A DNA stretch of 64,000 nucleotides from Frankia umida. GTDB lineage: Bacteria; Actinomycetota; Actinomycetes; Frankiales; Frankiaceae. Below are positions 44,747 through 54,190 of this stretch, piece by piece; position 1 is the first letter of the stretch, and each line of letters opens with the position of its first letter. The stretch covers positions 186,001-250,000 of the forward strand of contig NZ_JALKFT010000005.1 in NCBI RefSeq assembly GCF_023242945.1, given 5' to 3'. Both the position numbers and the translations under genes were made by a program. Under the pieces are notes generated by a model. It was not told the DNA's origin and searched no databases. It was given only the letters and a program-made list of their open reading frames with translations.

Positions 44747-47212
44747 TCAGGTGGTCTGGGCGGTGGTCGCACCGGTGGCCGAGGTGGACGCGGCCGTCTT
44801 CGGGGCGGTGAGGTCGTAGAGGGTGACCCCGCCGACCGTCCTGGCGGTGAAGTTCGCCTCGATCCAGCTCGCGATGCTGCTGGAGGCGCTGCTGCCGCCC
44901 ATGGACTGGCCGAAGCCGCCGCCGCCGATGAAGTAGTGGATCCTCTTGTCGCTGACGTACTTCTGGAACTCGGCGAGGGTGGGCGACGGGTCGCTGCCGT
45001 TGAAGCCACCGATCGGCATCACCGGCTCCCGCGTGGCCAGCTGATAGCCGGCGGCGCTGTTCGAACCGACCGCCGCGGCGACCCAGGTGTACTGGTCAGC
45101 GTCCTGCTTGAACAGGTTGACGATCTCCTGGCTCGGCTTGGCCGCGTCCAGCAGACCGCCCATGCCACCCCGACCGCCAGCGGCGCCCGGACCCGTCGCC
45201 GTACCGCCAGTAGCACCCTGACCAGCCGTCCCGCCGGTGCCCGTGCCGCCGCCGGTGCCTGTGCCGCCCTGGCCCGGCGCGGTGGCGCCGTTCTGGCCGG
45301 GAAGCGCGCCCACGCCGGCGGGGCCACCAGCGGCACCCGGGGCGCCGGGGAAGCCCTGAGCTCCGGCGCCGCGCTGGCCGAACCGTCCGAACTGGCCGTT
45401 GCCGTTGCCGTTACGACGACCCATCCCGCCGGGACCGCCGCCGAAACCGGCGCCGGCCGGACCGGCCGAGGGGATCGAACCGGTGTGCGGGGCGCCGGCG
45501 GTGGCGATCGTGTACGCGCCGGGACCGAGCAGACCGGTGACCAGCGTCAGGACGGCGACGCCGAGCGCGGCCCGGCGCGGCAACCGGACGCAGGCGAGGA
45601 AACCGAGCGCGGCGATGACGCCGGTGACCAGCACCGTGTAGCGAATCCACGGATTCCAGTCGGGGGTGCGGTCGAGCAGGTGGAACGTCCACCAGGTGGT
45701 CACACCGATCGCGGCGGCACCGGCGACCGCGGCGGCGGGGTGGTGGCGCTGGCGCCAGATCAGCACCGCCCCCATGCCGACCACGGCGCCGATCGCCGGC
45801 GCGAGCGCGACGGTGTAGTACGGATGGAAGATGCCCTGCATCTGGCTGAAGATGATCCCGGTGACCAGCAGCCAGCCGCCCCACAGCACGAGCGCGGCGC
45901 GCAGCCGGTCCGTCCGCGGCGCCCGCCGGGTGATCCACAGGCCCGCGCCCAGCAGGATCAGCGAGGCCGGCAGCAGCCAGGAGATCTGGCCACCGACCTC
46001 GTCGCCGAACATCCGCAGCCAGCCGGTCTGACCCCACATCCCGCCACCGCCAGGCCCGCCACCGCCACCGGGACCGCCCCCACCACCGGGGAAGGTGAAC
46101 GCGCCGCCGGTACCGGTACCGGTGCCCGGTGCGGCGCCGGCCGCCCCGTTCTGCAACGCGCCCCCCGCGGCCGTCCCTGCGGCCCGGCGAGCACCACCGC
46201 CGCCGACGCTGCCGGTCTCGTTACCGGTGAGGCGTCCCAGCCCGTTGTAGCCCAGGGTGAGTTCCCACAGACTGTTCTTCTGGGAGCCACCGATGTACGG
46301 CCGGGACGACGCCGGAACCAGCTCGACGATCGCGATGAACAGTCCGGACGGAATCAGCAGCCCGAGCCCACCGGCCAGGGTCTGCCGCACCCGCCGCCAG
46401 AACCCGGTCGGCGCGAACGCCAGATAGACCAGCGCGAACACCGGCACCACGACCAGCGCCTGCAACAGCTTCGTCAGGAAGGCGAAGCTGACCAGCACAC
46501 CGGCCAGCACCATCCACTTCGTACTGGCCTGTTCGACGGCCCGAAGCGTCGCGTACGCACCGCCGATCAGCAGCAGCACGAGCAGCGCGTCCGGATTGTT
46601 GAACTTGAACATCACCGCGGCGATCGGTGTGAGCGCCAGCACCAGCCCGGCGATGAGCCCGGCCACCGGACCCGCGTACCGGCGCACCGACCTGTAGAGC
46701 AGCCCGACGGACGCCACACCCATCAGCGCCTCGGGAACAAGAATGCTCCACGAGTTCAGCCCGAAGATCCGCACCGAGAGCGCCATGATCCACAGGGACG
46801 CCGGCGGCTTGTCGACGGTGATGGAGTTCCCGGCGTCCGAGGACCCGTAGAAGAACGCCTTCCAGCTCACCGACCCGGCCTGCACCGCCGCCGAGTAGAA
46901 GGCGTTCGCCCAGCCGGACGCGCCGAGATCCCACAGGTACAGCACCGCCGTGCCGATCAGCAGCACCGCCAGCGCGGGTCGCACCCAGCGCGGATCGGGT
47001 GCGTTCTCCGGCACCGCCCCGACGTCGGGCTGCCCCGCCTCACCGGAGCCGGCTCCGACCTCGGTCGGCGCGTCGGATCCGTCGGATGCGTCAGATCCGT
47101 CATGGTCGGGTGTTCCGGCCGGGCCTGTCCTGGTCCACGGCAACCTGCGACGGTGCCCGTGGGCACGCCGATCCCGCGCTTCGGGGATCGGGTCGGTGAG
47201 AGTCGACGACAT
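44747..47212 (-). CDS. GT39-type membrane glycosyltransferase (ArnT/PMT-like)
   Basis: 821 residues from ATG 47212 (AGGGTGA upstream). After a ~70-residue acidic cytosolic segment there is a multi-span domain: VRPALAVLLIGTAVLYLWDLG, the external loop with NAFYSAAVQAGSVSWKAFFYGSSD and ITVDKPPASLW (family DKPP motif), then ten or more spans. Two Gly-rich inserts (GGGGGPGGGGGPGGGG, ~420-440; and ~610-680) interrupt it. The C-terminal soluble domain (~720-800) holds IGGFNGSDPSPTL and FIGGGGFG. It uses polyprenyl-linked sugar on an external acceptor, probably from the GT2-GtrA protein downstream. Confidence 0.88.
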   Translation of the reverse strand: MSSTLTDPIPEARDRRAHGHRRRLPWTRTGPAGTPDHDGSDASDGSDAPTEVGAGSGEAGQPDVGAVPENAPDPRWVRPALAVLLIGTAVLYLWDLGASGWANAFYSAAVQAGSVSWKAFFYGSSDAGNSITVDKPPASLWIMALSVRIFGLNSWSILVPEALMGVASVGLLYRSVRRYAGPVAGLIAGLVLALTPIAAVMFKFNNPDALLVLLLIGGAYATLRAVEQASTKWMVLAGVLVSFAFLTKLLQALVVVPVFALVYLAFAPTGFWRRVRQTLAGGLGLLIPSGLFIAIVELVPASSRPYIGGSQKNSLWELTLGYNGLGRLTGNETGSVGGGGARRAAGTAAGGALQNGAAGAAPGTGTGTGGAFTFPGGGGGPGGGGGPGGGGMWGQTGWLRMFGDEVGGQISWLLPASLILLGAGLWITRRAPRTDRLRAALVLWGGWLLVTGIIFSQMQGIFHPYYTVALAPAIGAVVGMGAVLIWRQRHHPAAAVAGAAAIGVTTWWTFHLLDRTPDWNPWIRYTVLVTGVIAALGFLACVRLPRRAALGVAVLTLVTGLLGPGAYTIATAGAPHTGSIPSAGPAGAGFGGGPGGMGRRNGNGNGQFGRFGQRGAGAQGFPGAPGAAGGPAGVGALPGQNGATAPGQGGTGTGGGTGTGGTAGQGATGGTATGPGAAGGRGGMGGLLDAAKPSQEIVNLFKQDADQYTWVAAAVGSNSAAGYQLATREPVMPIGGFNGSDPSPTLAEFQKYVSDKRIHYFIGGGGFGQSMGGSSASSSIASWIEANFTARTVGGVTLYDLTAPKTAASTSATGATTAQTT

Positions 47213-47285
47213 GGGAATCACCCTGCGCCGCGGACCTTTCGGCTCCTTGTGCTCCACCTGTGACCAACCTGTGAGCTCCGCCCTC

Positions 47286-47419
47286 GGGTAGCCCCGGCCC
47301 CGACCCCCGGGTAGCCCCGGCCCCGACCCCCGGGTAGCCCCGGCCCCGACCCCCGGGTAGCCCCGGCCCCGACCCCCGGGTGGTCCCGGCCCCGACCCCC
47401 GGGTGGTCCCGGTCCCGAC
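47286..47419. repeat. 23-base tandem repeat upstream of GT39 gene
   Basis: Five full copies and a sixth cut after 19 bases, each starting gggtagccccggc or gggtggtcccggc, at 47286, 47309, 47332, 47355, 47378 and 47401. The period is not a multiple of three. It lies 70-200 bases upstream of the GT39 start. Confidence 0.95.
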
Positions 47420-47716
47420 ACCTGTCTCTGGTCGCGGTTACCTGGTGTGACGGATCTGCCGGGGGTCACGGGTATGCAGGGTGCACACGGGTCGTCGTGG
47501 GGGTATTCGTGTCCGTTTTGCCCCCCACAGCGACCCGCGTGGGTGGATCTTGTCTTGGGGCTGCCAGCAGATTGTGATGACGGCCCGAGCTGGTTGCCGT
47601 GGGTGAGGGTGGGGGGTGTTCCGGCTGCGGAGAGTGGGCGGGCTGCCGGGGTTTGTTCGTGGATGAGAGGCTGGCGTGACCAGGGATCGGGCGGCGGCGC
47701 GCGGTGCCTGCGGAGG
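47420..47716. other. Non-coding stretch between repeat and kinase gene
   Basis: 297 bases with no plausible gene. A weak AT-richer part (47505-47580) may hold the GT39 promoter. Nothing else is seen. Confidence 0.45.
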
Positions 47717-49723
47717 TTATGGGCGGGGCGACGGTGTGTGCCCGAGCGTCGGGGCTGCGAGGAAACCACTGGTGGGGGCGTCAATGGGCAGGTGATCCCC
47801 ACGGGTATGGCCGACGGCGCCGCCCATGGGATCCCCGACGGCACCGCCGCCAGGAGCCTCGATCGCGCCGTTGTCGGAAGCGCCCATGGCGCCGTCAGCG
47901 GGAACGCCGAACGCCTCGCCGAGGGCGGAGCCGTCCGAGATGGGAAGGGAGGCATCCGAGGACGTGCGGGGGAGACGGACGACGAAGGCGGTGCGGCCGG
48001 GGACACTGCTGGCCTCGACACGGCCGTGATGGGCCTCGATGACGGCGGCGACGATCGCGAGACCGAGGCCGGTGCTGCCGGCGGCGCGGGAACGGGAGCT
48101 GTCGCCGCGGGCGAAGCGTTCGAAGATCTGCGGGAGGAGTTCGGCAGCGATGCCGGGGCCGTTGTCGACGACGGCGATGATGGCGTCGGTGGCCGTGGCG
48201 GACAGGCTCGCGGTCACCAGGGTGCCGGGCGGGGTGTGGGTGCGGGCGTTGGCCAGCAGGTTCGCGAGGACCTGGTGCAGGCGCGCGGCGTCGCCGGTGA
48301 CGGAGACGGGCTCCTCGGGCAGGTCCAGGCTGAACCGGTGGCCGGGCGCGGCGACATGGGCGTCACTGACCGCGTGGACGACGAGGTCGGAAAGGTCGAC
48401 CGACTCGTGCTCCAACGGCCGGCCCGAGTCGATCCGGGCGAGCAACAGCAGGTCCGAGACCAGGGATGTCATCCGGGCGCTTTCCGATTCGACCCGGCTC
48501 ATCGCGTAGGTGACGTCCGGCGGGACCGGTTCGCGGGTGCGTCGGGTGAGCTCCGCGTAGCCGCTGATCGCGGCCAGCGGGGTGCGCAGTTCGTGGCTTA
48601 CGTCGGCGAGGAACTGCCGCATCCGCGTCTCGCTGGCATGCCGGACGGCGAGCGCGTTACCGATATGACCGAGCATCTGGTTGAGCGCCGCGCCGACCTG
48701 CCCGACCTCGGTGCGCGGGTCGGTGTCGACCTCGGCCACCCGCACGGACAGCGCGACCTCGCCGCGTTCCAGCGGCAGCTCCGCCACCCGGGACGCGGTG
48801 GCCGCCACCCGGCGCAACGGCCGCAGCGTCACCCGGATGATGATCGTCCCGGCGATCGCGGTGGCCGCGACCCCAATCAGGGCGACCACCCCACCGATCA
48901 CCGTCATCTTGGTCAACGTGGCGTTGACCTGCGCCATCGGCAGGGCGGTGACCACGGTCGTACCGTTCGCCCGCGTGGTGCTGATGATGCGGTACTCATC
49001 GCCACCGATGGTGCGGGTGTACGCGTTTCCGTCGCGGGGGACCGCGGCGATCGTTACCGCCTCCCCGTCAGTGACCGACTGCAGGGCGTTCGTGGACGAG
49101 TCGTAGGTCGCCCCGTAGAGGGTGCTGCCGTCGATCACCGCCGCGAGCGTGCCCGGATCCACCGGCCCGCGGAAGAACCCGTTCACCAGAGCCGTGCCGT
49201 CCAGCTCGTCCAGCGCGTTCTGCGCCGCCGTGGTCGTCGTGGTCACGGATGTGGTGGTGGTACCGCTGCCCGAACCCGTCGCACCGCCCGTGCCGCTGTC
49301 CGACTCCGAGCTGTCACCTGAGCCCGAGCCGCTGCCGGCCCCCGTGCCGTAGCCGCTTCCGTAGCCACCGCCGTAACCGCTCCCGGGCAGCAGGCCGGCC
49401 CCGGCAGGGGGCAGACCGGGGATGCCATCGCGGCCCCACCGGCGGCTGGTGTCCACGAGCTGATGGTCAAGCTGGTTGATCAGAACACCGCGCAGAGCCA
49501 CCGCCGTGACGAACACGATCGCCATGGACGCGGTCGCCAGCAGCACCATGAGCAGGGCGATCAGCCGGGCACGCAGGGACCAGCGGGCCGGTGAGACCTT
49601 CCGCCCATGCCCCGGCTCGCCGCCGCGAGCAGCCCTGCTGCGGCGCGCACCGGAACGTCGTCCCGGCCTGGGGACCGGACCCGAGGCGCCACCGGGCAGC
49701 TCCGCGACAGCCATGCAGATCAA
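47717..49723 (-). CDS. OmpR-partner sensor histidine kinase (TrcS/MprB-like)
   Basis: 668 residues from ATG 49723 (ATG 49714 alternative). TM1 (LIALLMVLLATASMAIVFVTAVAL, ~54-77), a large external domain (~85-275) with a Ser/Gly/Thr-rich loop (GSGYGGGYGSGYGTGAGSGSGS...), TM2 (MTVIGGVVALIGVAATAIAGTI), HAMP, HisKA with VSHELRTPLAAISGYAEL, and HATPase with LLANARTHTP, DNGPGI and STGLGLAIV. The C-terminal ~85 residues are Ala/Gly/Pro-rich. Partner of the regulator encoded just upstream in transcription. Confidence 0.92.
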   Translation of the reverse strand: MICMAVAELPGGASGPVPRPGRRSGARRSRAARGGEPGHGRKVSPARWSLRARLIALLMVLLATASMAIVFVTAVALRGVLINQLDHQLVDTSRRWGRDGIPGLPPAGAGLLPGSGYGGGYGSGYGTGAGSGSGSGDSSESDSGTGGATGSGSGTTTTSVTTTTTAAQNALDELDGTALVNGFFRGPVDPGTLAAVIDGSTLYGATYDSSTNALQSVTDGEAVTIAAVPRDGNAYTRTIGGDEYRIISTTRANGTTVVTALPMAQVNATLTKMTVIGGVVALIGVAATAIAGTIIIRVTLRPLRRVAATASRVAELPLERGEVALSVRVAEVDTDPRTEVGQVGAALNQMLGHIGNALAVRHASETRMRQFLADVSHELRTPLAAISGYAELTRRTREPVPPDVTYAMSRVESESARMTSLVSDLLLLARIDSGRPLEHESVDLSDLVVHAVSDAHVAAPGHRFSLDLPEEPVSVTGDAARLHQVLANLLANARTHTPPGTLVTASLSATATDAIIAVVDNGPGIAAELLPQIFERFARGDSSRSRAAGSTGLGLAIVAAVIEAHHGRVEASSVPGRTAFVVRLPRTSSDASLPISDGSALGEAFGVPADGAMGASDNGAIEAPGGGAVGDPMGGAVGHTRGDHLPIDAPTSGFLAAPTLGHTPSPRP

Positions 49724-49728
49724 CCCCG

Positions 49729-50526
49729 TCAGCCCCGACGGCCCAGGCCGCCACCAGCCGACGCCGACACCGCCGCCGCCGACACCGACACCGCCGAGGT
49801 GCCAGCCCCGGGTGGACCAGGCGCGCCCTGGGCCTGATCGGCCGGACGCAGGACGTAGCCGGCACCGCGCATCGTGTGGATCATTGGCGGACGTCCGGCG
49901 TCGATCTTCTTACGCAGGTAGGAGACGTACAGTTCGACCACGTTGGCCTGACCGCCGAAGTCGTAGTTCCACACCCGATCGAGGATCTGCGCCTTGCTCA
50001 GTACCCGACGTGGGTTGCGCATGAAGAAGCGGAGCAGCTCGAACTCGGTGGCGGTCAGATGGACGGGCACCCCTCCACGCTCCACCTCGCGGCTCTCCTC
50101 GTCCATGGTGAGGTCGCCGACGACCAGCCGGGCACCCTGCGCGGCCTCGGTGTTGCGCGCCGCCCGCCGCATCAGTCCCCGCAGCCGCGCGACCAGTTCC
50201 TCAAGGCTGAACGGCTTCGTGACGTAGTCGTCGCCACCCGCGGTCAGCCCCGCAACCCGATCCTCGACGGCATCGCGAGCGGTGAGGAACAGGACGGGCA
50301 CGTCCGGACTCTCCGCCCGTAGCCGCCGCAGCACCTCCAGCCCGTCCATGTCCGGCAGCATGATGTCGAGCACGACCGCGTCGGGCCGGAACTCGCGTGC
50401 CAGTCGCAGGGCGGTCCGCCCGTCCCCAGCGCTGCGCACTTCCCAGCCCTCATAGCGCAGCGCCATCGACAGCAGCTCCGCCAGTGTCGTCTCGTCGTCC
50501 ACCACGAGTACCCGCACCGGTTGCAT
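49729..50526 (-). CDS. OmpR/PhoB-type response regulator
   Basis: 265 residues from ATG 50526. Receiver: VLVVDDETTLA, phospho-acceptor in VVLDIMLPDMDG, and TKPFS Lys. Output: HLTATEFELLRFFM, NVVELYVSYLRKKI and IHTMRGAGYVLR. The C-terminus adds an Ala/Gly/Ser tail. The kinase gene starts five bases after its stop. May control the GT39 and GT2-GtrA genes that follow on the same strand; inferred from position. Confidence 0.94.
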   Translation of the reverse strand: MQPVRVLVVDDETTLAELLSMALRYEGWEVRSAGDGRTALRLAREFRPDAVVLDIMLPDMDGLEVLRRLRAESPDVPVLFLTARDAVEDRVAGLTAGGDDYVTKPFSLEELVARLRGLMRRAARNTEAAQGARLVVGDLTMDEESREVERGGVPVHLTATEFELLRFFMRNPRRVLSKAQILDRVWNYDFGGQANVVELYVSYLRKKIDAGRPPMIHTMRGAGYVLRPADQAQGAPGPPGAGTSAVSVSAAAVSASAGGGLGRRG

Positions 50527-50676
50527 GAGGACAGCCTCTCCCAGATCCCTAGCCGTCAGCTGAGTCCTCGCTGTGAACTTCCTGTGAGTGCCCCACGCGG
50601 CGGACGGCAGGGTTGTGGGCTCGACGTTGTCTCAGATCGTGCTGCTTTGATCACTGGCCGGCCATATTGTCGCCTA

Positions 50677-52047
50677 GTGCAACTAGATGATGCTTTGGAG
50701 GCATTGGCCCTGCTTCGGCGGCAATCTGATCATGGACGGCCACCGCCGCAGCAGTCGCTGACGTTGCTGTGGGCGGTCGAGCAGGTAGCCGTGGGCATCC
50801 GCCTCTTCCGGTGGTCGCAGATGCACGAGACGCTGGAGGCCAGGTTCGCCACCCGGGCCGAGGCGCTAGGTCATCGTGCAGCTCCAGAGAACGCTGTGGT
50901 CGCGCTGCGCGATTCTCCACTCTGGGAGATCCGGGCCGACTCTGTGGTGCCGGTGTCGCTCGGGTCATCAGTGCGTAGCTGGCTGGAGGAAGAGGATCCC
51001 GAGTTTGGGCTTTCGGTCGAGGCATTCAGCCTCCTGCGGGACGAGGGGGTTCGGGCCCTTTTCGTCTCCCAGCTACGCGCACTGATCGATGACAGCACAC
51101 CCACGCCGACCTCATCTCTCGCGCCGAATGTGTCGAATGCGGACGAGGATTGGGATATTGAGGTAGGGGAAGTCTTGCGCCGGGCGGAAGTACACGACAG
51201 GTATGGTGGAAGTCGTCAGTCGGGGATATCGCACTCGAGGCAGACTTCAAATATCCTGCTCTTTGCAGATCCCGCCGCGCGAGAAAAGCATGGGTACTTT
51301 GATGGCTGGAGCGACGACGGCCTTTTTCACTACACGGGAACTGGTCAAAAAATAGATCAGATCATGCCTGGTGATAATGAGCGGCTGTTGCAGCATAGGA
51401 AATCGAAACGGCCGCTGCGTCTCTTCCGCGTCCTCGCGCGCGCGAAAGTCCAATATGCGGGAAGATTTTGTGTCGACGAGGTAGAGCCCTGGTACCCCAG
51501 TCGAGCACCCGCCACGGCCGACGGCCCCGAACGCTCGGTCATCGTCTTTCGCCTCAGGCCTGATGGCGAGGTCGAGGATGCCGAGACAGCTGCTGCCTAC
51601 GGTGTCGCCACTTCGAGTCGCGTAGTCTCGATACCGCTCGAGAAAGTCAAGACCGAAAGCTACACGATGAGTGGTGCGCCGGCGTCAGTCGTTGTGCGGC
51701 GAAAGGAAGGTAAGCTCGTTGAACAGTACGCCGCCTACCTGAGATCTCTTGGCCATGATGTCAGTCGCAACAGCATCCTTCCAGTCGGGGAGTCGGGTTC
51801 GCTGCAGACGGATCTCTATGACGAGACCACCGGCGATCTGGTGGAAGCGAAGAGTGATGTGCATCGAAATTCGATCCGCCTGGCGATCGGGCAGCTCCTT
51901 GACTATCGGCGGTTTATAGATCCATCTCCGCGGTTGAATGTCCTGCTTCCAGCGCGACCCCGGCGAGATCTTCTTGATCTATGCGCGACTGTTAATGTTA
52001 CTGTTATCTGGAAGTCTGACGCGTTGCCAGGCTGGGATCACAGCTAG
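50677..52047 (+). CDS. Predicted modification-dependent restriction protein: sulfur-binding-like domain, SRA-like domain, PD-(D/E)XK nuclease
   Basis: 456 residues from GTG 50677, without a good ribosome site. Residues ~1-150 resemble the phosphorothioate (sulfur)-binding domain of ScoMcrA: QSLTLLWAVEQVAVG, then SPLWEI. Residues ~195-310 match the SRA-like domain: EKHGYFDGWSDDGLFHYTGTG, GDNERLLQHRKSKRPLRLFRV, YAGRFCVDEVEPWY. The C-terminus (~355-456) looks like a PD-(D/E)XK nuclease, with D379, then E390-A-K392 in DLVEAKS and LAIGQLLDYRRF. ScoMcrA uses an HNH nuclease instead. Third codon positions are much less GC-rich than in neighbours, pointing to transfer. Likely a type IV restriction enzyme; no methylase is present. 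Confidence 0.75.
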   Translation: MQLDDALEALALLRRQSDHGRPPPQQSLTLLWAVEQVAVGIRLFRWSQMHETLEARFATRAEALGHRAAPENAVVALRDSPLWEIRADSVVPVSLGSSVRSWLEEEDPEFGLSVEAFSLLRDEGVRALFVSQLRALIDDSTPTPTSSLAPNVSNADEDWDIEVGEVLRRAEVHDRYGGSRQSGISHSRQTSNILLFADPAAREKHGYFDGWSDDGLFHYTGTGQKIDQIMPGDNERLLQHRKSKRPLRLFRVLARAKVQYAGRFCVDEVEPWYPSRAPATADGPERSVIVFRLRPDGEVEDAETAAAYGVATSSRVVSIPLEKVKTESYTMSGAPASVVVRRKEGKLVEQYAAYLRSLGHDVSRNSILPVGESGSLQTDLYDETTGDLVEAKSDVHRNSIRLAIGQLLDYRRFIDPSPRLNVLLPARPRRDLLDLCATVNVTVIWKSDALPGWDHS

Positions 52048-52554
52048 TTTTTGGGTGTGGGCCGCGGTGCGGCCTTCGCCGGGCCTCAGCAGAATATCGG
52101 CGCCAGGTGCGGTGCCCCGAACCGTACTCGCTCAGCCTGGCCATCACCGGCCAGCGACCACACTTCGCCCTTGGCTGCGCTGGACCCTAGATCCGCAAGA
52201 AGCCGATCCCGGGTCCGGAACCAGCGGCTGATGGGTAGGTGGTGAGGGTGCGGGTCGCCGTGTGGGCGCGGCCTTGGGTCTCCCGGACCCCGCGTCCCTC
52301 GGAAGTTGCCTGGCTCTTCATGACCATCGTCCTGGTGGCTCTGGGCCTGGTGGTGGGGTCCTAGCGGGCCAGAGGCCGCGGATTGGTACGGGATGTGTTG
52401 ATCTCGTCGCGGACGGGTGACCATGGGTTGGACCAGGCGCTACCTGGGTCACAGGACGAACTGCCCAGGATCACGGTGTGATCTGTCGCGAGGGTGACCA
52501 CCAAACTGCCCCCCAAGTGAGGGTTCATCCGGCCAAAATGGGTACGTGCAACGC
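52048..52554. other. Intergenic stretch after the restriction gene
   Basis: About 500 bases. Apart from one 40-residue ORF with a membrane span (listed next), I see no gene. Composition returns to high GC after about 52050, which marks the edge of the transferred segment. Confidence 0.5.
52242..52364 (+). CDS. Possible small single-span membrane protein
   Basis: 40 residues from GTG 52242 (AGGTG nearby), ending at TAG 52362-52364. The second half (SEVAWLFMTIVLVALGLVVGS) is one hydrophobic span. About 88% of third positions are G/C. No family recognised; it may be a remnant of a larger membrane protein. Confidence 0.3.
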   Translation: MRVRVAVWARPWVSRTPRPSEVAWLFMTIVLVALGLVVGS

Positions 52555-53115
52555 ATGGTTCGACGTCGTCGTCCTCAGTCCGCCCGCCACCGAGCGCGCC
52601 GTCGCGCGGCGCGCCGGATCGTGCTGCCCACGGCCACCTTCGTCACCGCGGGGATCGTCACTGTCGGCACGGCCTTCGCCTGTACCGGCTCCACCACCGG
52701 TGCGGCTGCGCGTCCGTCCGGGCTGGTCAAGTCCGGTGCGATCGTCGCGAGCTCCGTGCGCGCGGCGGACACGCTCGCGCCGTCGTCGACGGATGCGTCC
52801 GCCATCGCCCAGGCGGTGAAGAGCAGCGAGTACACCTCGGCCGTCCCCGCGGCTGACTACGAGGTGACCGGCACGCTCCTCGCCGCCAGCGACCCGACGT
52901 GGGCCTACACCGAACTACATCCGACCGTCCAGGACTACGACCGTGCGGAGGGTGTCCTGCACCGCACCTCCGGTGGCTGGCAGCTCGTCCAGCTCGGAAC
53001 CTACGAGGTCGGCTGTGGTGTCGCGCCGACGGCGGTCCTCGACGACTTCGGCCTCGCATGCCCGCCCCCGGGTGCGGAGGACGACAGCGCGACGGAGGGC
53101 GCCGCCGCCGCGTAG
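52555..53115 (+). CDS. Secreted hypothetical protein
   Basis: 186 residues from ATG 52555 (GTG 52546 also possible). Very basic start (VRRRRPQSARHRARRRAARR) followed by a hydrophobic stretch (IVLPTATFVTAGIVTVGTAFAC) that looks like a signal peptide with a possible lipobox Cys. The mature part contains WAYTELHPTVQDYDRAEGVLHR and WQLVQLGTYEVGCG. No known family; two cysteines may form a disulfide. Function unknown. Confidence 0.65.
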   Translation: MVRRRRPQSARHRARRRAARRIVLPTATFVTAGIVTVGTAFACTGSTTGAAARPSGLVKSGAIVASSVRAADTLAPSSTDASAIAQAVKSSEYTSAVPAADYEVTGTLLAASDPTWAYTELHPTVQDYDRAEGVLHRTSGGWQLVQLGTYEVGCGVAPTAVLDDFGLACPPPGAEDDSATEGAAAA

Positions 53116-53389
53116 CCATCCCCGAGCATCGAACACCTGATCGCGGATGGTCGACGCCGAGGCACGCACAGACACGTACAGGCACGCACAGACACCGACG
53201 CCCCGCCGCGCTTCCTGCGCCGCGGGGCGTCAACGCGTGTGGTCCGAGCATGCGAGATACTTGCGCTGTCAAGTGTCGCCGCCGTCCCTGGCGGTACTAC
53301 CGGGGCGATGGCGGACGACGGGGGACACGTGCTCCCGTCCATAACGTCCCGCCGCACGTCGTGGGACACAGCAGCGAGAGGTAAGCAAC

Positions 53390-54142
53390 GTGCCAGTCAC
53401 CGAGCTTGACGTCCAGACCCCCGACGGCGTGCTGGACGCCTACCTGCACACCCCGGACGGCGCGGCGGCCAGCGCGTCCCCGCTGCCGGTGGTGGTCTTC
53501 TACCCGGACGCGGGTGGGGTCCGGGACACCATGCACCAGATGGCCCAGCGGCTGGCCGACGAGGGATACGCGGTGGCGGTGGTGAACTACTACTACCGGC
53601 AGGGCAAGGTCTCGTTCGATCTGAACAGCACGTTCGCCGACCCGGACGCGCGGACGCGGATCATGGCCGCGCTGGCGGGAGCCGATGGCGCGCTGGTCGC
53701 GCGGGACACCGCGCTGCTGCTCGACGCCCTGGCCGCGCGCGGTGATGTGCGGGCGGACCGAGTTGGCGCGGTGGGGTACTGCCGGGGCGGCAACCTGGCG
53801 TTCACCCTCGCCGGGGCGGTGCCGCAGCGGGTCGCGGTCGCCGCGTCGATCCACGGTGGGAGCATCGCCACCGACGCGCCGAACAGCCCTCATCTCAACG
53901 CCGACCAGATCCAGGGGGCGCTCTACTTCGCTGTCGCCACCGACGACCCGCACTGCACCCTCGAGCAGCAGGAGCTGCTGACCACGGCGCTGGACAAGGC
54001 CGGTGTCCGCTACGAGCTCGATCGTTACGACGCCGCCCACGGGTTCGCCGTCCCCGACCACACCGCCCCCTACGACCCGGCCGCCGCCGAGCTGCACTGG
54101 CAGAGGATCACCGCGCTGTTCGCCCGCGAACTCCCACGCTGA
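53390..54142 (+). CDS. Dienelactone hydrolase-family protein
   Basis: 250 residues from GTG 53390 (GAGAGG upstream). Alpha/beta hydrolase with cysteine nucleophile in GAVGYCRGGNLAF (GxCxG), Asp in AVATDDPHC and His in YDAAHGF, the DLH triad. PVVVFYPDAGGVRD is the oxyanion-loop strand. Dienelactone hydrolases open lactones in aromatic degradation, but no pathway genes are nearby, so the substrate is open. Confidence 0.9.
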   Translation: MPVTELDVQTPDGVLDAYLHTPDGAAASASPLPVVVFYPDAGGVRDTMHQMAQRLADEGYAVAVVNYYYRQGKVSFDLNSTFADPDARTRIMAALAGADGALVARDTALLLDALAARGDVRADRVGAVGYCRGGNLAFTLAGAVPQRVAVAASIHGGSIATDAPNSPHLNADQIQGALYFAVATDDPHCTLEQQELLTTALDKAGVRYELDRYDAAHGFAVPDHTAPYDPAAAELHWQRITALFARELPR

Positions 54143-54190
54143 GCGGGCGTGTCGCGCTGAGCCGCGGTGACCGGCCTGGCCGCCTGGCTG

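Noticed and set aside
44627..47263. Long plus-strand ORF (878 residues) across the GT39-type gene
   Set aside because: It is antisense to a gene with clear spans and motifs. The translated protein is Arg/Gly/Pro/His-rich with no domain, as expected of a GC-rich shadow.
47286..47419. CRISPR array
   Set aside because: The repeats follow each other directly with no spacers, and there are no cas genes nearby.
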